The notes under the pieces are model-generated. The model was not told where the DNA came from and searched no databases. It saw only the letters and a list, made by a program, of their open reading frames with translations. The position numbers and the translations under genes are program-made. Source: Selenomonadaceae bacterium (GTDB lineage Bacteria > Bacillota > Negativicutes > Selenomonadales > Selenomonadaceae). Taken from it: 64,000 nt of DNA. The stretch lies in NCBI GenBank assembly GCA_017470715.1, contig JAFUYE010000138.1, positions 1 to 64,000 on the forward strand, in the 5' to 3' direction. Positions 24,695 through 32,730 of the stretch are shown here, piece after piece; position 1 is the first letter of the stretch, and the number at the start of each line of letters is the position of its first letter.

Positions 24695-25966
24695 TCAGTT
24701 GTTATCAAGCGAAGGTTCTTCGTCAAACAGATAAAGATAACGTTGCTTGAATTCTTCGGGGCTCATGCGGAATGCGTTGGCAACACCGGCGTCGTCCAAA
24801 TCACCGCGTTCAAGGCGAGTCATGAAGCCGCGAGCAATTCTGTAGTGAACGGAATCAATGTTGACTCTGCGCACAAAAGTTTTGCCCGTTGCGGGATCGC
24901 GAATGTCTTCAAAACGGAGCGGAACTGCCTTGTTGTCCTGAATCGTGATGAGCGCACCGCTTTCGCCGCGCATGAGGAATTGCATTGCCTCGTAACCCAA
25001 ATTGCGGGCGTAGTCGATGTCGTAAGCGATTGGAGCCGTGCAACGAAGTTCATAGCCAATTTCTTTGTCGACGATTGAAATTTTAATGCCGATGCGTTTG
25101 AGTTCAGCCAAAACTTTTTGCTTGAGAATTTCGCCGAAGTCCAATTCCGCATAACGAATGTGACCGTGTTCGTCGAGTTGAACGTTGCCCAGTTCTTGGA
25201 AATCTTCGTCGGCAATTTTTTCGATGACGCCTTCAGCGACAACCGCGACGCCGTAATTTTTGCCGATAAGGTAGCGTTTGACGATTGAGCCGGTGATAAT
25301 GTCAACGACCTGTTGCAGACGGATTTTTTCCTGCGGGAATTCTTCGGGGATAATCGTGACGGCGGCACCTGCAGAGCGTCCCATACCCAAAGCAAGATGA
25401 CCTGCCGTGCGTCCCATTGCAATCGTGAAGTACCAGCGATTGTTCGAGGTGTGCGCATCTTCCATAAGGTTTTGAATTTCCGTCGTGCCGAATGCGCGAG
25501 CAGTTTCAAAGCCGAATGTCGGAATGCCTTCAGGCAACGGCAAATCGTTATCGATTGTTTTCGGAACGTGCACAACATTAATCGTTCTGCCGAGTTTGCG
25601 TGCGTATTCGGAAACAGCCGACGAACTGAACGCGGTATCGTCGCCGCCGATTGTCACGAGATAGCCGACGCCCAATTCCGTGAGCGTGTCGACAACCGTG
25701 CGCAAATCGGATTCTTTTTTCGTTGGATTAAAACGGGACATACGCAAGATACAACCGCCCGTCAAATGAATGCGATTGACGACCGACGAATCAAGGCGAA
25801 TGTAACTTTTTTCGCCGCGACCGAGATGCGAAAATCCGTCGTACATGCCGAGAACGTCCCAACCGTGACGAGCCGCCGTGTTTGTGACCGCATTGATGAC
25901 CGCGTTCATGCCGGGCGCGGGACCGCCGCCGCAAACAATCGCTACAACTTTTCTGACACCAACCAT
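24695..25966 (-). CDS. 6-phosphofructokinase, predicted PPi-dependent
   Basis: A glycolytic enzyme phosphorylating fructose 6-phosphate. The 423 residues have the PFK nucleotide loop CGGGPAPGMNAVI (12-24), GGDDT (107-111), the catalytic motif PKTIDND (135-141) and the substrate motif MGRTAGHLAL. The two residues that decide the phosphoryl donor are Asp110 after GGD and Lys136 before TIDND. ATP-dependent PFKs have Gly at both places, while Asp plus Lys is the known PPi-dependent signature. It is therefore expected to use pyrophosphate and work reversibly. The ATG follows GGAG. A 7-bp repeat array lies upstream. Confidence 0.9.
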   Translation of the reverse strand: MVGVRKVVAIVCGGGPAPGMNAVINAVTNTAARHGWDVLGMYDGFSHLGRGEKSYIRLDSSVVNRIHLTGGCILRMSRFNPTKKESDLRTVVDTLTELGVGYLVTIGGDDTAFSSSAVSEYARKLGRTINVVHVPKTIDNDLPLPEGIPTFGFETARAFGTTEIQNLMEDAHTSNNRWYFTIAMGRTAGHLALGMGRSAGAAVTIIPEEFPQEKIRLQQVVDIITGSIVKRYLIGKNYGVAVVAEGVIEKIADEDFQELGNVQLDEHGHIRYAELDFGEILKQKVLAELKRIGIKISIVDKEIGYELRCTAPIAYDIDYARNLGYEAMQFLMRGESGALITIQDNKAVPLRFEDIRDPATGKTFVRRVNIDSVHYRIARGFMTRLERGDLDDAGVANAFRMSPEEFKQRYLYLFDEEPSLDNN

Positions 25967-25986
25967 TGAAATTCTCCTTTCGTATA

Positions 25987-26056
25987 AGCTTTTAGCTTTC
26001 AGCTTTTAGCTTTTAGGAAGTCGTCCCGAAAGTTGACAGCTGACAACTCAAAGCTT
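25987..26056. repeat. 7-bp tandem repeat array (AGCTTTA type), inverted arms
   Basis: AGCTTTT, AGCTTTC and AGCTTTT units end in TTAGG, then a short spacer and an opposite arm with CAGCTGACAACTCAAAGCTT. It lies in the 263-base gap upstream of the phosphofructokinase gene. Apart from this and the array at 26157, I see no gene in the gap. Confidence 0.8.
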
Positions 26057-26156
26057 GCCTTTGCGAATTGAATTTGCCTTGAAGTTTTCGCGCCCGCCGA
26101 AAATTTTCCTGCAACGTAAAAATTTTTTCGTGAGCAACGCTAAATCGGCGCGAATT

Positions 26157-26226
26157 TAATTCCAAATTCCAAATTCCAAATTCCTAATTCCTAATTCCTA
26201 ATTCCTAATTCCTAATTCCTCATTGC
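26157..26226. repeat. 7-bp tandem repeat array (TAATTCC type), longest copy
   Basis: Ten units in perfect 7-base register (TAATTCC, three AAATTCC, five TAATTCC, TCATTGC) end three bases from the stop codon of the large glycosyltransferase gene. Confidence 0.9.
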
Positions 26227-26229
26227 AGT

Positions 26230-29200
26230 TCAGGTGTCGCCCACGCGGTCTGCTCCGCTGAAATAAAGTTCAAGCGCGTTGCCGTGAAACGTGTTGCAAT
26301 ATTCGTCGTCCAGCGTGAAAATTTTGCGAAGTTCCGGCGCGATAATTTGTTTGTCGGTCACGAAGGAACGCACCCAAGCATCAACAAATTTTTCGTCGAC
26401 GGGCACGCGCAACAAAATATCGCCAAAAATTTCCGTCACGTCGCGGCAAAAATCTTTGATGCCTTCATGCACTTCGCCAATCTCTTTGAAGTAAGTTTGC
26501 CCCGGTTCGGGCGTGCCGAAAACAGGCTTGCCGTCCTCGTCGAAATTTTGCAACTGAGCATCCGGCGCGGTCAAAATCGATTCAAACAGCAACTGATATT
26601 GATAAACCGCCGAATGCGTGTATTGATAGTCGTCGTTTTCGGTGAAACAGCCGCGCATGAATTTTTCCGCGTCGTGCCCGAAACGATTTGCCGAAGATGT
26701 CGCGAAGTAATAGCCCGTGAAATTTTTTTCGGTCAGCTGTTGCAAGTAATATTGAATCGTGCCGGAATAGCCCATGTCGACGACCCCGACGTTATCGAGA
26801 CTGCCGCCGAGTGTTTCAATGTATTTTTTGAAATTCTCACGTTCGTCCGCCGCGTGCAACAAAATTTTTTCGGCGTTTTCGTCAATGATTTTTTCAACCA
26901 ACTCTTCGGAATGATTTTCAAACAGGACGGAATCATCGGGCAGATAAATTTCCGTGTCGTCGCCCAAAGCAAGCCCGAATCGTTCAATAAAAAATTTTTT
27001 CGTCGTGCCGCGAAAACGTAACTGCATTAAAGCTTTCGCGTCCGAAATGTCGTGAATCGAAGCAACGGTTACCGCCCGCCGTGACGAATAAAAATATTCG
27101 CTCGGCAAAGTTTCCGCCTTCACGCGGCGTGTGACGAATTCATAAAGCGGTTGCAGAAAATATCCGTCGCGTGCAAGGAAGAAAATTCTTTTGATGCCGT
27201 CGACGCGGGATTTTTGAATCAGCCACAACATGAACGTCAACAGCGGCGTCCCGTAAAACCAATAGCCCAGCTCGCGGAAATTTCTGATGATTAATCGCCC
27301 ACTGCCGCCGGTTTTTTCGTTGAACAGTTCAAACGGGTCTTGGAATTTTTTCGCAAGCACCATGCCCAAAAACATTCCCGCGAACAGCGACATTTCGCGA
27401 CCGAGTTTTTCAAGCAGATTTTTGCCGAACGGGAATTGCGACAGCAAATTTATCGCGCTCATGATGTGATACACGCCGAAAGTTCTGTCGCCGGGTAACT
27501 GCACGTCGCTCATTTCGTTATCGCCGATGTGGAAAAGTTTGTCGGGCGAATTTAAATTTTCCTCGATAAGTTTGTTCCAAATCGCCGCCGTGTCTTTGCG
27601 CAAGCCGGTTTCGCAGGAAATAAAAAGTTTTTCGTAACCGGTAATGCCGCATTTTTTCAGCAGGCGTTCAAGGTCGGGCGTCTGCAAATACATATCGGAA
27701 ATCAGCCAAATTTTTCGGTTAATCTTCAAGCCTTCGTGGAACCAGTTGACGACTTCACTGCGCGGCAGGCAAAGCGAAACTTCGGTGGAAACTTCCAGTT
27801 CGCGAATTTCTCTGCAGGTTTGCGCGTCCAAATTCGCCAGCTCGCCGAACATTGCATAAATGTCGTCAAGTGTCACGTCGCCGCCTTTTTTGTGACGGGC
27901 AAGTTGTTCCGATTGAATTCTGAGCGTCGGAAAATCAATTTCGCGTCCCAACAAATCTTCAACGCGCAACTTGATAATTTCGTTGACGTGGTAAGGTTTG
28001 GCAACGTAACGCATAATCAGCGTGTCGAAAATATCGAACGACAAAATTTCTGCGCGGGGCACGACCAAAGTCAAAGCTTCCTGCTCGTTGCGTGCGAAAT
28101 ATTGCCAAAGATTTTTTCCGCCAAGGTTGACGGAATATTTTTCGACGGCGGGATCGAATTCGTAATAACTCATGCTTTCGGAACGCGCCGCCAACAAAAT
28201 CGAACGTTCAAACGCGTGGGCAATCGTGCCGTCGTTTTGTCCCTGTTCGGCGGGGAAATCTTCAAACTTCAAGCCCGCGTTTAAAATTTTGCTCAAAGCT
28301 CGCGTGCGTGCCCAAAACATTGTGCCGGCGGGAAAATCGAAGTAATCGGTTATGTTCGGCTCAATTTGTGCGCGTGACAAAAGTTGCCTGCCGACTTCGC
28401 GATTTGAAAGCCACGTGAACGCCGCGTAAGGCACGTTGTCTGCGGGTCGCGGATAAATCACGCCGACAAATGCGTTATCCATGAACGCTTTAAAAATTTT
28501 CCCGATTCGTGACGGCGACCCCAACAGCGCGTCGAACAAATAATTTCGCCAATTAAGTTGCTCTTCGCCCGTGTACAAAGATTTTTTGGAATGAATGTGC
28601 GCCACAAAATCATATTTCGGCAACAGGTCACCGAAGCCGACAAGAAACGGCGCAACGTCACGCCCGCGATTCGGCACCACGCGCACGAAAACATTTTCCG
28701 TGTTGGGAATTGCCTCGAACGCGGCGGCAACTTTTTCAGCGGCCTTTTCGTCGATTATCGAAATCAGCGCGTCGAATTTGTACGGCATGTTTGAACAGTA
28801 CGCCACCATTTCTTCAAGCAGGTCGAGATAAAAAATGTGCGCTTGAATTGCTATCGTGCCCGGTTGTTCCGTGAATTCCCCGCTGAATGGAGTTTCGTAA
28901 ATCGGCATGAAAATTGACTGTTGCGGCGCAGATTTTTTCGCCCAAAGTTTCGCGTCCTGCCAAACTTTGTAATGATGCGTGTTTCTCAACAGCGGCGCAA
29001 AGCGCGTATAGAATTTGTCTTTGAGTTCAACTTTTTTTTCGTCGTCAAGCGGCATAATTTTGTACAGCAGACGCGTCGCCGAAAGAAATTTTTCCCGATT
29101 GTCATAACGCAACCATTGACCCAAATCGCGAAACGGCTCCGTGACTTTCCACGAAGTCGAATTCAACAACGCGTCAGTCAACCCCCCCAGGCGTTGATTT

Positions 29201-30900
29201 TCTGCGGCAAGGTTCGCGTTCTGAAGACTCAGTGCGGAATTTTGATGGCGAAGATCTGTTAATTGCTCGTCAAGGTTTTTGTTTTGAACAGTAAGCTCGC
29301 GATTATTTTCGGCAAGCACGCGATTTCTTTCGGCAAGCACGCGATTTTTCGCGTCAAGCACACGATTTTTCGCCGAAAGTTTTTCGTTACGCGATTCGAG
29401 ATTTTGATTCTTAGCGGTGAGCACGTCGATTGAATCTTGCAGTTGCGCGGTTGTCTCTTTTAAAACTTTCAAACTGTCCGCCAAAACTTGAAGAAACTCC
29501 GGCTCAACTTCAGCGAAAATTTCAAACGTCACATGCCCCGAAATTTTTTCCGTGCGGAACCGAAGTTGCGGGTCGTTGTTAAAAAATCTGCGGAAGTTGC
29601 CGAAAGTTTCGTCCGCGTTGTCCGAAAAAACTTCGCAGGGGTTGCCGTTAATCAAAACTTTGTGCACCGCCAGCGAAATAAATTTGTTGTCGGGGTCGAA
29701 GCGGAAAGAATTCGCGGGACGTTCAAGGTCGAAATCCATTCGCCCGTAAAGTTTGTTCGCCGAAACGAAAATAATTCTTTCCGTCGCAAGCTCAAAACCT
29801 TTGCCGCTGTCGAAAAACATTTGCGAACGAATTGTGCCGATTTTCTGTTCAAGATTGAACACGTCAAATTTTCCGCCGTCAGCAAGAAAATTTTTGTCGT
29901 CGTAATCGTAAAAAGTTTTCAGCTCGGCAGCGGCGGCGGGACTGTTGAGCAATTCTTTGAGCAACTCCAAACCCGCAATTTGCCAAGCGGCAGTATCTTT
30001 TGCCAGACAAATTTTCGCGAAGGCAAAGCGGCGATTTATCTGCCCGTTGACGACAAATTTTTTCGCTTCGGGGAAGACTTCCAAGAAAAATTTATTGTCC
30101 GTGAAGTTGTAAACGAATTCCCGCGCTATGAAATAAAATTCCAAATCCGCACGAACAAGCTTGTCGAAAGTCGTCGCCGAAGTATTTTCCTGCCGCGTCC
30201 GTCGCAAACGAAATTGTGTCAGCCGGTCGGGCAAAATAAAAATTTCTTCGTGGAAACAAAGCCGAATCCACATCAAATAATCCGGCAACTGCCAAAAGCC
30301 GTGCACGTCAAGCAACTGATATTTTCGATAAACTTCGCGGCGCAACATTGCCGACGGGTGACACAGACAATTTCCGACGTGGAAAAAATAATGCAACCAC
30401 TCGGCGCGACTGCGATTCGGCTCCTCGAAAACGCTTTTGTAAAAATCATCTGCCGCCAATTCCTGCGTGTTGCCGTTTTCGTCGATAAAGTCAACCCGCG
30501 TGAAACAGGCGGAATATTCTTCGTGCGTGTCCAAAAATTCAACCTGCCGCGCAAGTTTGTCAAGCGTCCACAAGTCATCCGAATGATGCACCGCGATATA
30601 TTTGCCGTGCGAAGTTTTCAACGCGTCGTCAATCGCCGTGACGGGTCCGCGATTTTTTTCGTACAGGAAAAATTTTATTCGCGGGTCGTTGTACTGCTTG
30701 ATTATTTCGCGACTGTTGTCCGTTGAGCCGTCGTCGACAATCAGCAATTCAAAATCCGTGAATGTTTGATTCAAGACGCTTTCAATCGCCGCAGAAATAT
30801 ACGCCGCGTGATTGTAACTGGTCAAAATCACGCTGACTTTCGGGGCGCGTTCGATACGTTGTTCGCGTCGAATTTTTTTAGATTTCGCCAAAGTCGTCAC
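26230..30900 (-). CDS. Giant multidomain glycan synthesis protein: GT2, coiled coil, RgpF-like, HAD-like
   Basis: A 1556-residue cytoplasmic protein. Residues about 20-260 form a GT-A family 2 glycosyltransferase (KVSVILTSYNHAAYISAAIE; LLIVDDGSTDNS; HHSDDLWT). Residues about 480-570 are a coiled coil of Asn-rich heptad-like repeats (AKNRVLDAKNRVLAERNRVL). Residues about 680-920 match rhamnan-synthesis protein F (AHIFYLDLLEEM; VPNRGRDVAPFLVGF; AHIHSKKS; FPAGTMFWAR). From about 950 follows a HAD-like domain (SFDIFDTLIM; LISDMYLQ; HIGDNEMSDV). The last 400 residues resemble regions that follow HAD domains in other surface-glycan proteins. It is probably an assembly enzyme for a surface polysaccharide, co-transcribed with the KAS III-like gene six bases upstream. 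Confidence 0.82.
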   Translation of the reverse strand: MTTLAKSKKIRREQRIERAPKVSVILTSYNHAAYISAAIESVLNQTFTDFELLIVDDGSTDNSREIIKQYNDPRIKFFLYEKNRGPVTAIDDALKTSHGKYIAVHHSDDLWTLDKLARQVEFLDTHEEYSACFTRVDFIDENGNTQELAADDFYKSVFEEPNRSRAEWLHYFFHVGNCLCHPSAMLRREVYRKYQLLDVHGFWQLPDYLMWIRLCFHEEIFILPDRLTQFRLRRTRQENTSATTFDKLVRADLEFYFIAREFVYNFTDNKFFLEVFPEAKKFVVNGQINRRFAFAKICLAKDTAAWQIAGLELLKELLNSPAAAAELKTFYDYDDKNFLADGGKFDVFNLEQKIGTIRSQMFFDSGKGFELATERIIFVSANKLYGRMDFDLERPANSFRFDPDNKFISLAVHKVLINGNPCEVFSDNADETFGNFRRFFNNDPQLRFRTEKISGHVTFEIFAEVEPEFLQVLADSLKVLKETTAQLQDSIDVLTAKNQNLESRNEKLSAKNRVLDAKNRVLAERNRVLAENNRELTVQNKNLDEQLTDLRHQNSALSLQNANLAAENQRLGGLTDALLNSTSWKVTEPFRDLGQWLRYDNREKFLSATRLLYKIMPLDDEKKVELKDKFYTRFAPLLRNTHHYKVWQDAKLWAKKSAPQQSIFMPIYETPFSGEFTEQPGTIAIQAHIFYLDLLEEMVAYCSNMPYKFDALISIIDEKAAEKVAAAFEAIPNTENVFVRVVPNRGRDVAPFLVGFGDLLPKYDFVAHIHSKKSLYTGEEQLNWRNYLFDALLGSPSRIGKIFKAFMDNAFVGVIYPRPADNVPYAAFTWLSNREVGRQLLSRAQIEPNITDYFDFPAGTMFWARTRALSKILNAGLKFEDFPAEQGQNDGTIAHAFERSILLAARSESMSYYEFDPAVEKYSVNLGGKNLWQYFARNEQEALTLVVPRAEILSFDIFDTLIMRYVAKPYHVNEIIKLRVEDLLGREIDFPTLRIQSEQLARHKKGGDVTLDDIYAMFGELANLDAQTCREIRELEVSTEVSLCLPRSEVVNWFHEGLKINRKIWLISDMYLQTPDLERLLKKCGITGYEKLFISCETGLRKDTAAIWNKLIEENLNSPDKLFHIGDNEMSDVQLPGDRTFGVYHIMSAINLLSQFPFGKNLLEKLGREMSLFAGMFLGMVLAKKFQDPFELFNEKTGGSGRLIIRNFRELGYWFYGTPLLTFMLWLIQKSRVDGIKRIFFLARDGYFLQPLYEFVTRRVKAETLPSEYFYSSRRAVTVASIHDISDAKALMQLRFRGTTKKFFIERFGLALGDDTEIYLPDDSVLFENHSEELVEKIIDENAEKILLHAADERENFKKYIETLGGSLDNVGVVDMGYSGTIQYYLQQLTEKNFTGYYFATSSANRFGHDAEKFMRGCFTENDDYQYTHSAVYQYQLLFESILTAPDAQLQNFDEDGKPVFGTPEPGQTYFKEIGEVHEGIKDFCRDVTEIFGDILLRVPVDEKFVDAWVRSFVTDKQIIAPELRKIFTLDDEYCNTFHGNALELYFSGADRVGDT

Positions 30901-30906
30901 CTCGCT

Positions 30907-31908
30907 TTAAATAATGCCCGATAAATCCGCAATGCAACCTGCCCAACTTAAACCGACGCCGAATCCCGCAAGCATGACGCGTTTCAAATTTTTAACGTCA
31001 ACGGTTTTTGCGACCTGCTCAATCGCAAGCGGCACACTGCCCGAAACTATATTGCCCGTCGTCGTAATTTCGTTGTGAAACGGCACGTCGTTTAAGCCCG
31101 CCTTGTCGCGCAGGTAAGTCATCATGAATTTGTTCGCCTGATGAAAAATGCAATAGTCCAAGTCCGCACGCGTCAAATTCGCCGCAGTCAACACGTCGTC
31201 GACCAATTTGGGAATTTCGCGCAGGGTAAAATATGTTATCGCCATGCCGTCCATGAAAACTTCGTAGTTCGATCTGTAATTGTGCGCGTCGTCCTCGGCG
31301 AAAACTTCGGGCGTGTCTCTCGACGGATTTTTGCTGCCGCCCGCAGGAATTATCAATTTGTCGTAACGGCTGCCGTCACTGCCGAAAACAAATGCGTTCA
31401 AACTCGGATTGTCTTCGTCGACTGCCTCAATCAATGTCGCCGTCGCACCGTCGCCGAACAGCGGGCGCGTCGATTTATCTTTGACGTTGATATATTTCGT
31501 GTAGACGCTCGACGTGAGGAACAAAATTTTTTTCGCAAGACCCGATTCGATTAAACCTTTCGCAACCGCAAGCCCGTAGACGTAACCCGAACAGCCAAGC
31601 CCGATATCCAAACTGCCGACCGACTTCGACAAGCCCAATCGACTTTGAATCTGCGCGGCGGTGTGCGGCATTTGATAATCGGGGTGTTGCGTGCACAGCA
31701 AAATAAAATCCGTCGCGTGTCGGTCAAGTTTGTATTCGTCAAAAAGTTTTTCGGCGGCACTGACTGCCAAATCGCCCGCAGTCTCGTCCGTGACGACGTG
31801 TCGACTTTCAACGCCGATTTTTTTTATGAAACGTTTCTCGACAATATCCGAATTATTTTCAATCGTTGGCGGCAGGTAACTTGTCACCGCCCGTATCTTC
31901 GCAAACAT
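30907..31908 (-). CDS. 3-oxoacyl-ACP synthase III (KAS III/FabH-like)
   Basis: A thiolase-fold condensing enzyme, 333 residues. The catalytic triad is visible: Cys106 in GLGCSGYVYG, His256 in IFHQANKFM and Asn286 in TTGNIVSGSVP. The C-terminal GFGVGLSWAG loop is also typical. The ATG follows GGAG (AAGGAGCTGACCTG). It is the first gene of a two-gene unit with the giant glycosyltransferase, six bases apart. This suggests a role in making an acyl group for a surface glycan or lipid carrier rather than housekeeping fatty-acid initiation. A dedicated housekeeping FabH cannot be ruled out because no other fab genes are visible. Confidence 0.87.
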   Translation of the reverse strand: MFAKIRAVTSYLPPTIENNSDIVEKRFIKKIGVESRHVVTDETAGDLAVSAAEKLFDEYKLDRHATDFILLCTQHPDYQMPHTAAQIQSRLGLSKSVGSLDIGLGCSGYVYGLAVAKGLIESGLAKKILFLTSSVYTKYINVKDKSTRPLFGDGATATLIEAVDEDNPSLNAFVFGSDGSRYDKLIIPAGGSKNPSRDTPEVFAEDDAHNYRSNYEVFMDGMAITYFTLREIPKLVDDVLTAANLTRADLDYCIFHQANKFMMTYLRDKAGLNDVPFHNEITTTGNIVSGSVPLAIEQVAKTVDVKNLKRVMLAGFGVGLSWAGCIADLSGII

Positions 31909-31949
31909 CAGGTCAGCTCCTTCGCGTCAAAATAATTTTTTCGCCGCCG

Positions 31950-31958
31950 ATTATACCA
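31950..31958 (-). promoter_or_regulatory. Extended -10 promoter of the KAS III/glycosyltransferase operon
   Basis: TGGTATAAT on the minus strand 41 bases before the ATG, directly after a strong terminator. Confidence 0.5.
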
Positions 31959-31998
31959 CAAAAAAATTCCCGTTCGATTTAAACGGGAACATTTTTTG
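31958..31998 (-). terminator. Terminator for leftward transcripts from the toxin/RM region
   Basis: The perfect stem TTCCCGTT/AACGGGAA has a long T run on the minus strand and a weaker one on the plus strand. Nothing but the peptide modules and RM operon lies upstream on the minus strand, so it should end antisense or RM read-through RNA. Confidence 0.75.
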
Positions 31999-32016
31999 CC
32001 GATAAACCGGCTCAAC

Positions 32017-32045
32017 TTGCACGCCCGAAATTTTTTCGCTAAAAT
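32017..32045 (+). promoter_or_regulatory. Promoter of 31-residue peptide gene 1
   Basis: TTGCAC (32017-32022), a 17-base spacer and TAAAAT (32040-32045). The spacer sequence CCGAAATTTTTTCGC is nearly identical in the second copy at 32384. Confidence 0.7.
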
Positions 32046-32097
32046 AAATCCGCCGTTGCATATTAACCTTCTCGTCTTTTGAAAGGAGGTGAAAGCA

Positions 32098-32193
32098 ATG
32101 TTCACGGCGTTCTTGGTGACTGTCGCAGCGAACGTGACGGCGGGACTTATCCTGTACGGCGTTTGCAAGTGGCTCGACAAGCGTAATAAATAA
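32098..32193 (+). CDS. 31-residue hydrophobic peptide, type I toxin-like, copy 1
   Basis: The ATG has a perfect AAAGGAGGTGA ribosome site seven bases upstream. The peptide runs MFTAFLVTVAANV, TAGLILYGVCKWL, DKRNK: one membrane helix of about 20 residues followed by a short basic tail. That is the architecture of small membrane toxins of type I toxin-antitoxin modules in Firmicutes. A conserved promoter, a strong ribosome site and a terminator frame the gene, and an outward antisense promoter lies 140 bases past the stop. A second copy follows at 32467. Similarity continues about 40 bases beyond the stop, where an antisense RNA would pair. The toxin function is inferred; it could instead be a small membrane regulatory peptide. 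Confidence 0.72.
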   Translation: MFTAFLVTVAANVTAGLILYGVCKWLDKRNK

Positions 32194-32326
32194 ACAGAGC
32201 ACAGTGGTTATCGTTAATCTGTAAAACGAAAATTCGCCCATAAAGCGTTTGAACCCCGAGCTGGCACTCGGGGTTCTTTCTGTTGCATATCAGCAATGCT
32301 CACGGCATGTAAGCTGTCTTATTGAC
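32194..32326 (-). ncRNA. Putative antisense RNA (antitoxin) opposite the 3' region of peptide gene 1
   Basis: An antisense promoter lies at 32333-32361, so an RNA beginning near 32326 would overlap the peptide mRNA terminator and 3' untranslated region, and possibly the whole gene if it runs on to the terminator at 31958. This 3'-overlap layout matches TxpA/RatA-type systems. The 3' end given here is nominal. Confidence 0.4.
32252..32284 (+). terminator. Terminator of peptide gene 1
   Basis: AACCCCGAG pairs with CTCGGGGTT around CTGGCA, followed by TCTTTCTGTT. Confidence 0.8.
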
Positions 32327-32332
32327 GCTTGC

Positions 32333-32361
32333 AGTTTATCACGTCGCGAAAATTTTTGCAA
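32333..32361 (-). promoter_or_regulatory. Antisense promoter 1
   Basis: On the minus strand TTGCAA (32356-32361), 17 bases, then TAAACT (32333-32338) preceded by TG (extended -10). The same promoter recurs at 32699-32727 behind copy 2. Confidence 0.65.
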
Positions 32362-32383
32362 GTGTCAAAACTCCACTCGTCGC

Positions 32384-32412
32384 TTGTACGTCCGAAAATT
32401 TTTCGCTAAAAT
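32384..32412 (+). promoter_or_regulatory. Promoter of 31-residue peptide gene 2
   Basis: TTGTAC (32384-32389), a 17-base spacer and TAAAAT (32407-32412), matching copy 1. Confidence 0.7.
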
Positions 32413-32466
32413 GCGGGTGTATGTGCCGTGTTCCCTTCTTTGAACGTTGAAAGGAGGTGAATACTC

Positions 32467-32562
32467 GTGGTAACACTGTTTCTCGTGACCGTCGCAGCAG
32501 ACGTGACGGCAGGACTTATCCTGTACGGCGTTTGCAAGTGGCTCGACAGGCGAAATAAATAA
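32467..32562 (+). CDS. 31-residue hydrophobic peptide, type I toxin-like, copy 2
   Basis: The GTG start follows AAAGGAGGTGA. The peptide MVTLFLVTVAADV, TAGLILYGVCKWL, DRRNK is the same length as copy 1 and differs at only four positions, so the frame is clearly under selection. The transmembrane helix and basic tail are kept. It shares the promoter, the 3' untranslated sequence (GTTATCGTTA and CTGTAAAACGA), the terminator and the antisense promoter layout. The copies differ most between the promoter and ribosome site and between terminator and antisense promoter, as expected if each pair of RNAs has diverged to avoid cross-talk. Function inferred as for copy 1. Confidence 0.72.
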   Translation: MVTLFLVTVAADVTAGLILYGVCKWLDRRNK

Positions 32563-32692
32563 ACAGAGCCCAATGGTTATCGTTACCCTGTAAAACGAAC
32601 AGCGTTGAAAAACGTTTAAACCCCGAGTTGCAGCTCGGGGTTTTTTTGTATGTGCTTCCGTGATAACACTGTGTGTGGTTGTCTAACTGAAC
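32563..32692 (-). ncRNA. Putative antisense RNA opposite the 3' region of peptide gene 2
   Basis: Expected to start near 32692 from the promoter at 32699-32727. It would cover the terminator and 3' untranslated region of peptide gene 2. Its 3' end is not determined. Confidence 0.4.
32618..32648 (+). terminator. Terminator of peptide gene 2
   Basis: AAACCCCGAG pairs with CTCGGGGTTT around TTGCAG, followed by T residues. Confidence 0.85.
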
Positions 32693-32698
32693 GCTTGC

Positions 32699-32727
32699 AG
32701 TTTATCACGGCGCGAAAATTTTTGCAA
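32699..32727 (-). promoter_or_regulatory. Antisense promoter 2, four bases past the RM operon stop
   Basis: TTGCAA (32722-32727), 17 bases and TAAACT (32699-32704) with TG extension, on the minus strand. It begins immediately after the stop codon of the RM gene, and there is no terminator between them. Confidence 0.65.
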
Positions 32728-32730
32728 GAG

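Noticed and set aside
26157-26226. CRISPR array
   Set aside because: Units are 7 bases with no unique spacers, and no cas genes are near; this is a simple tandem repeat.
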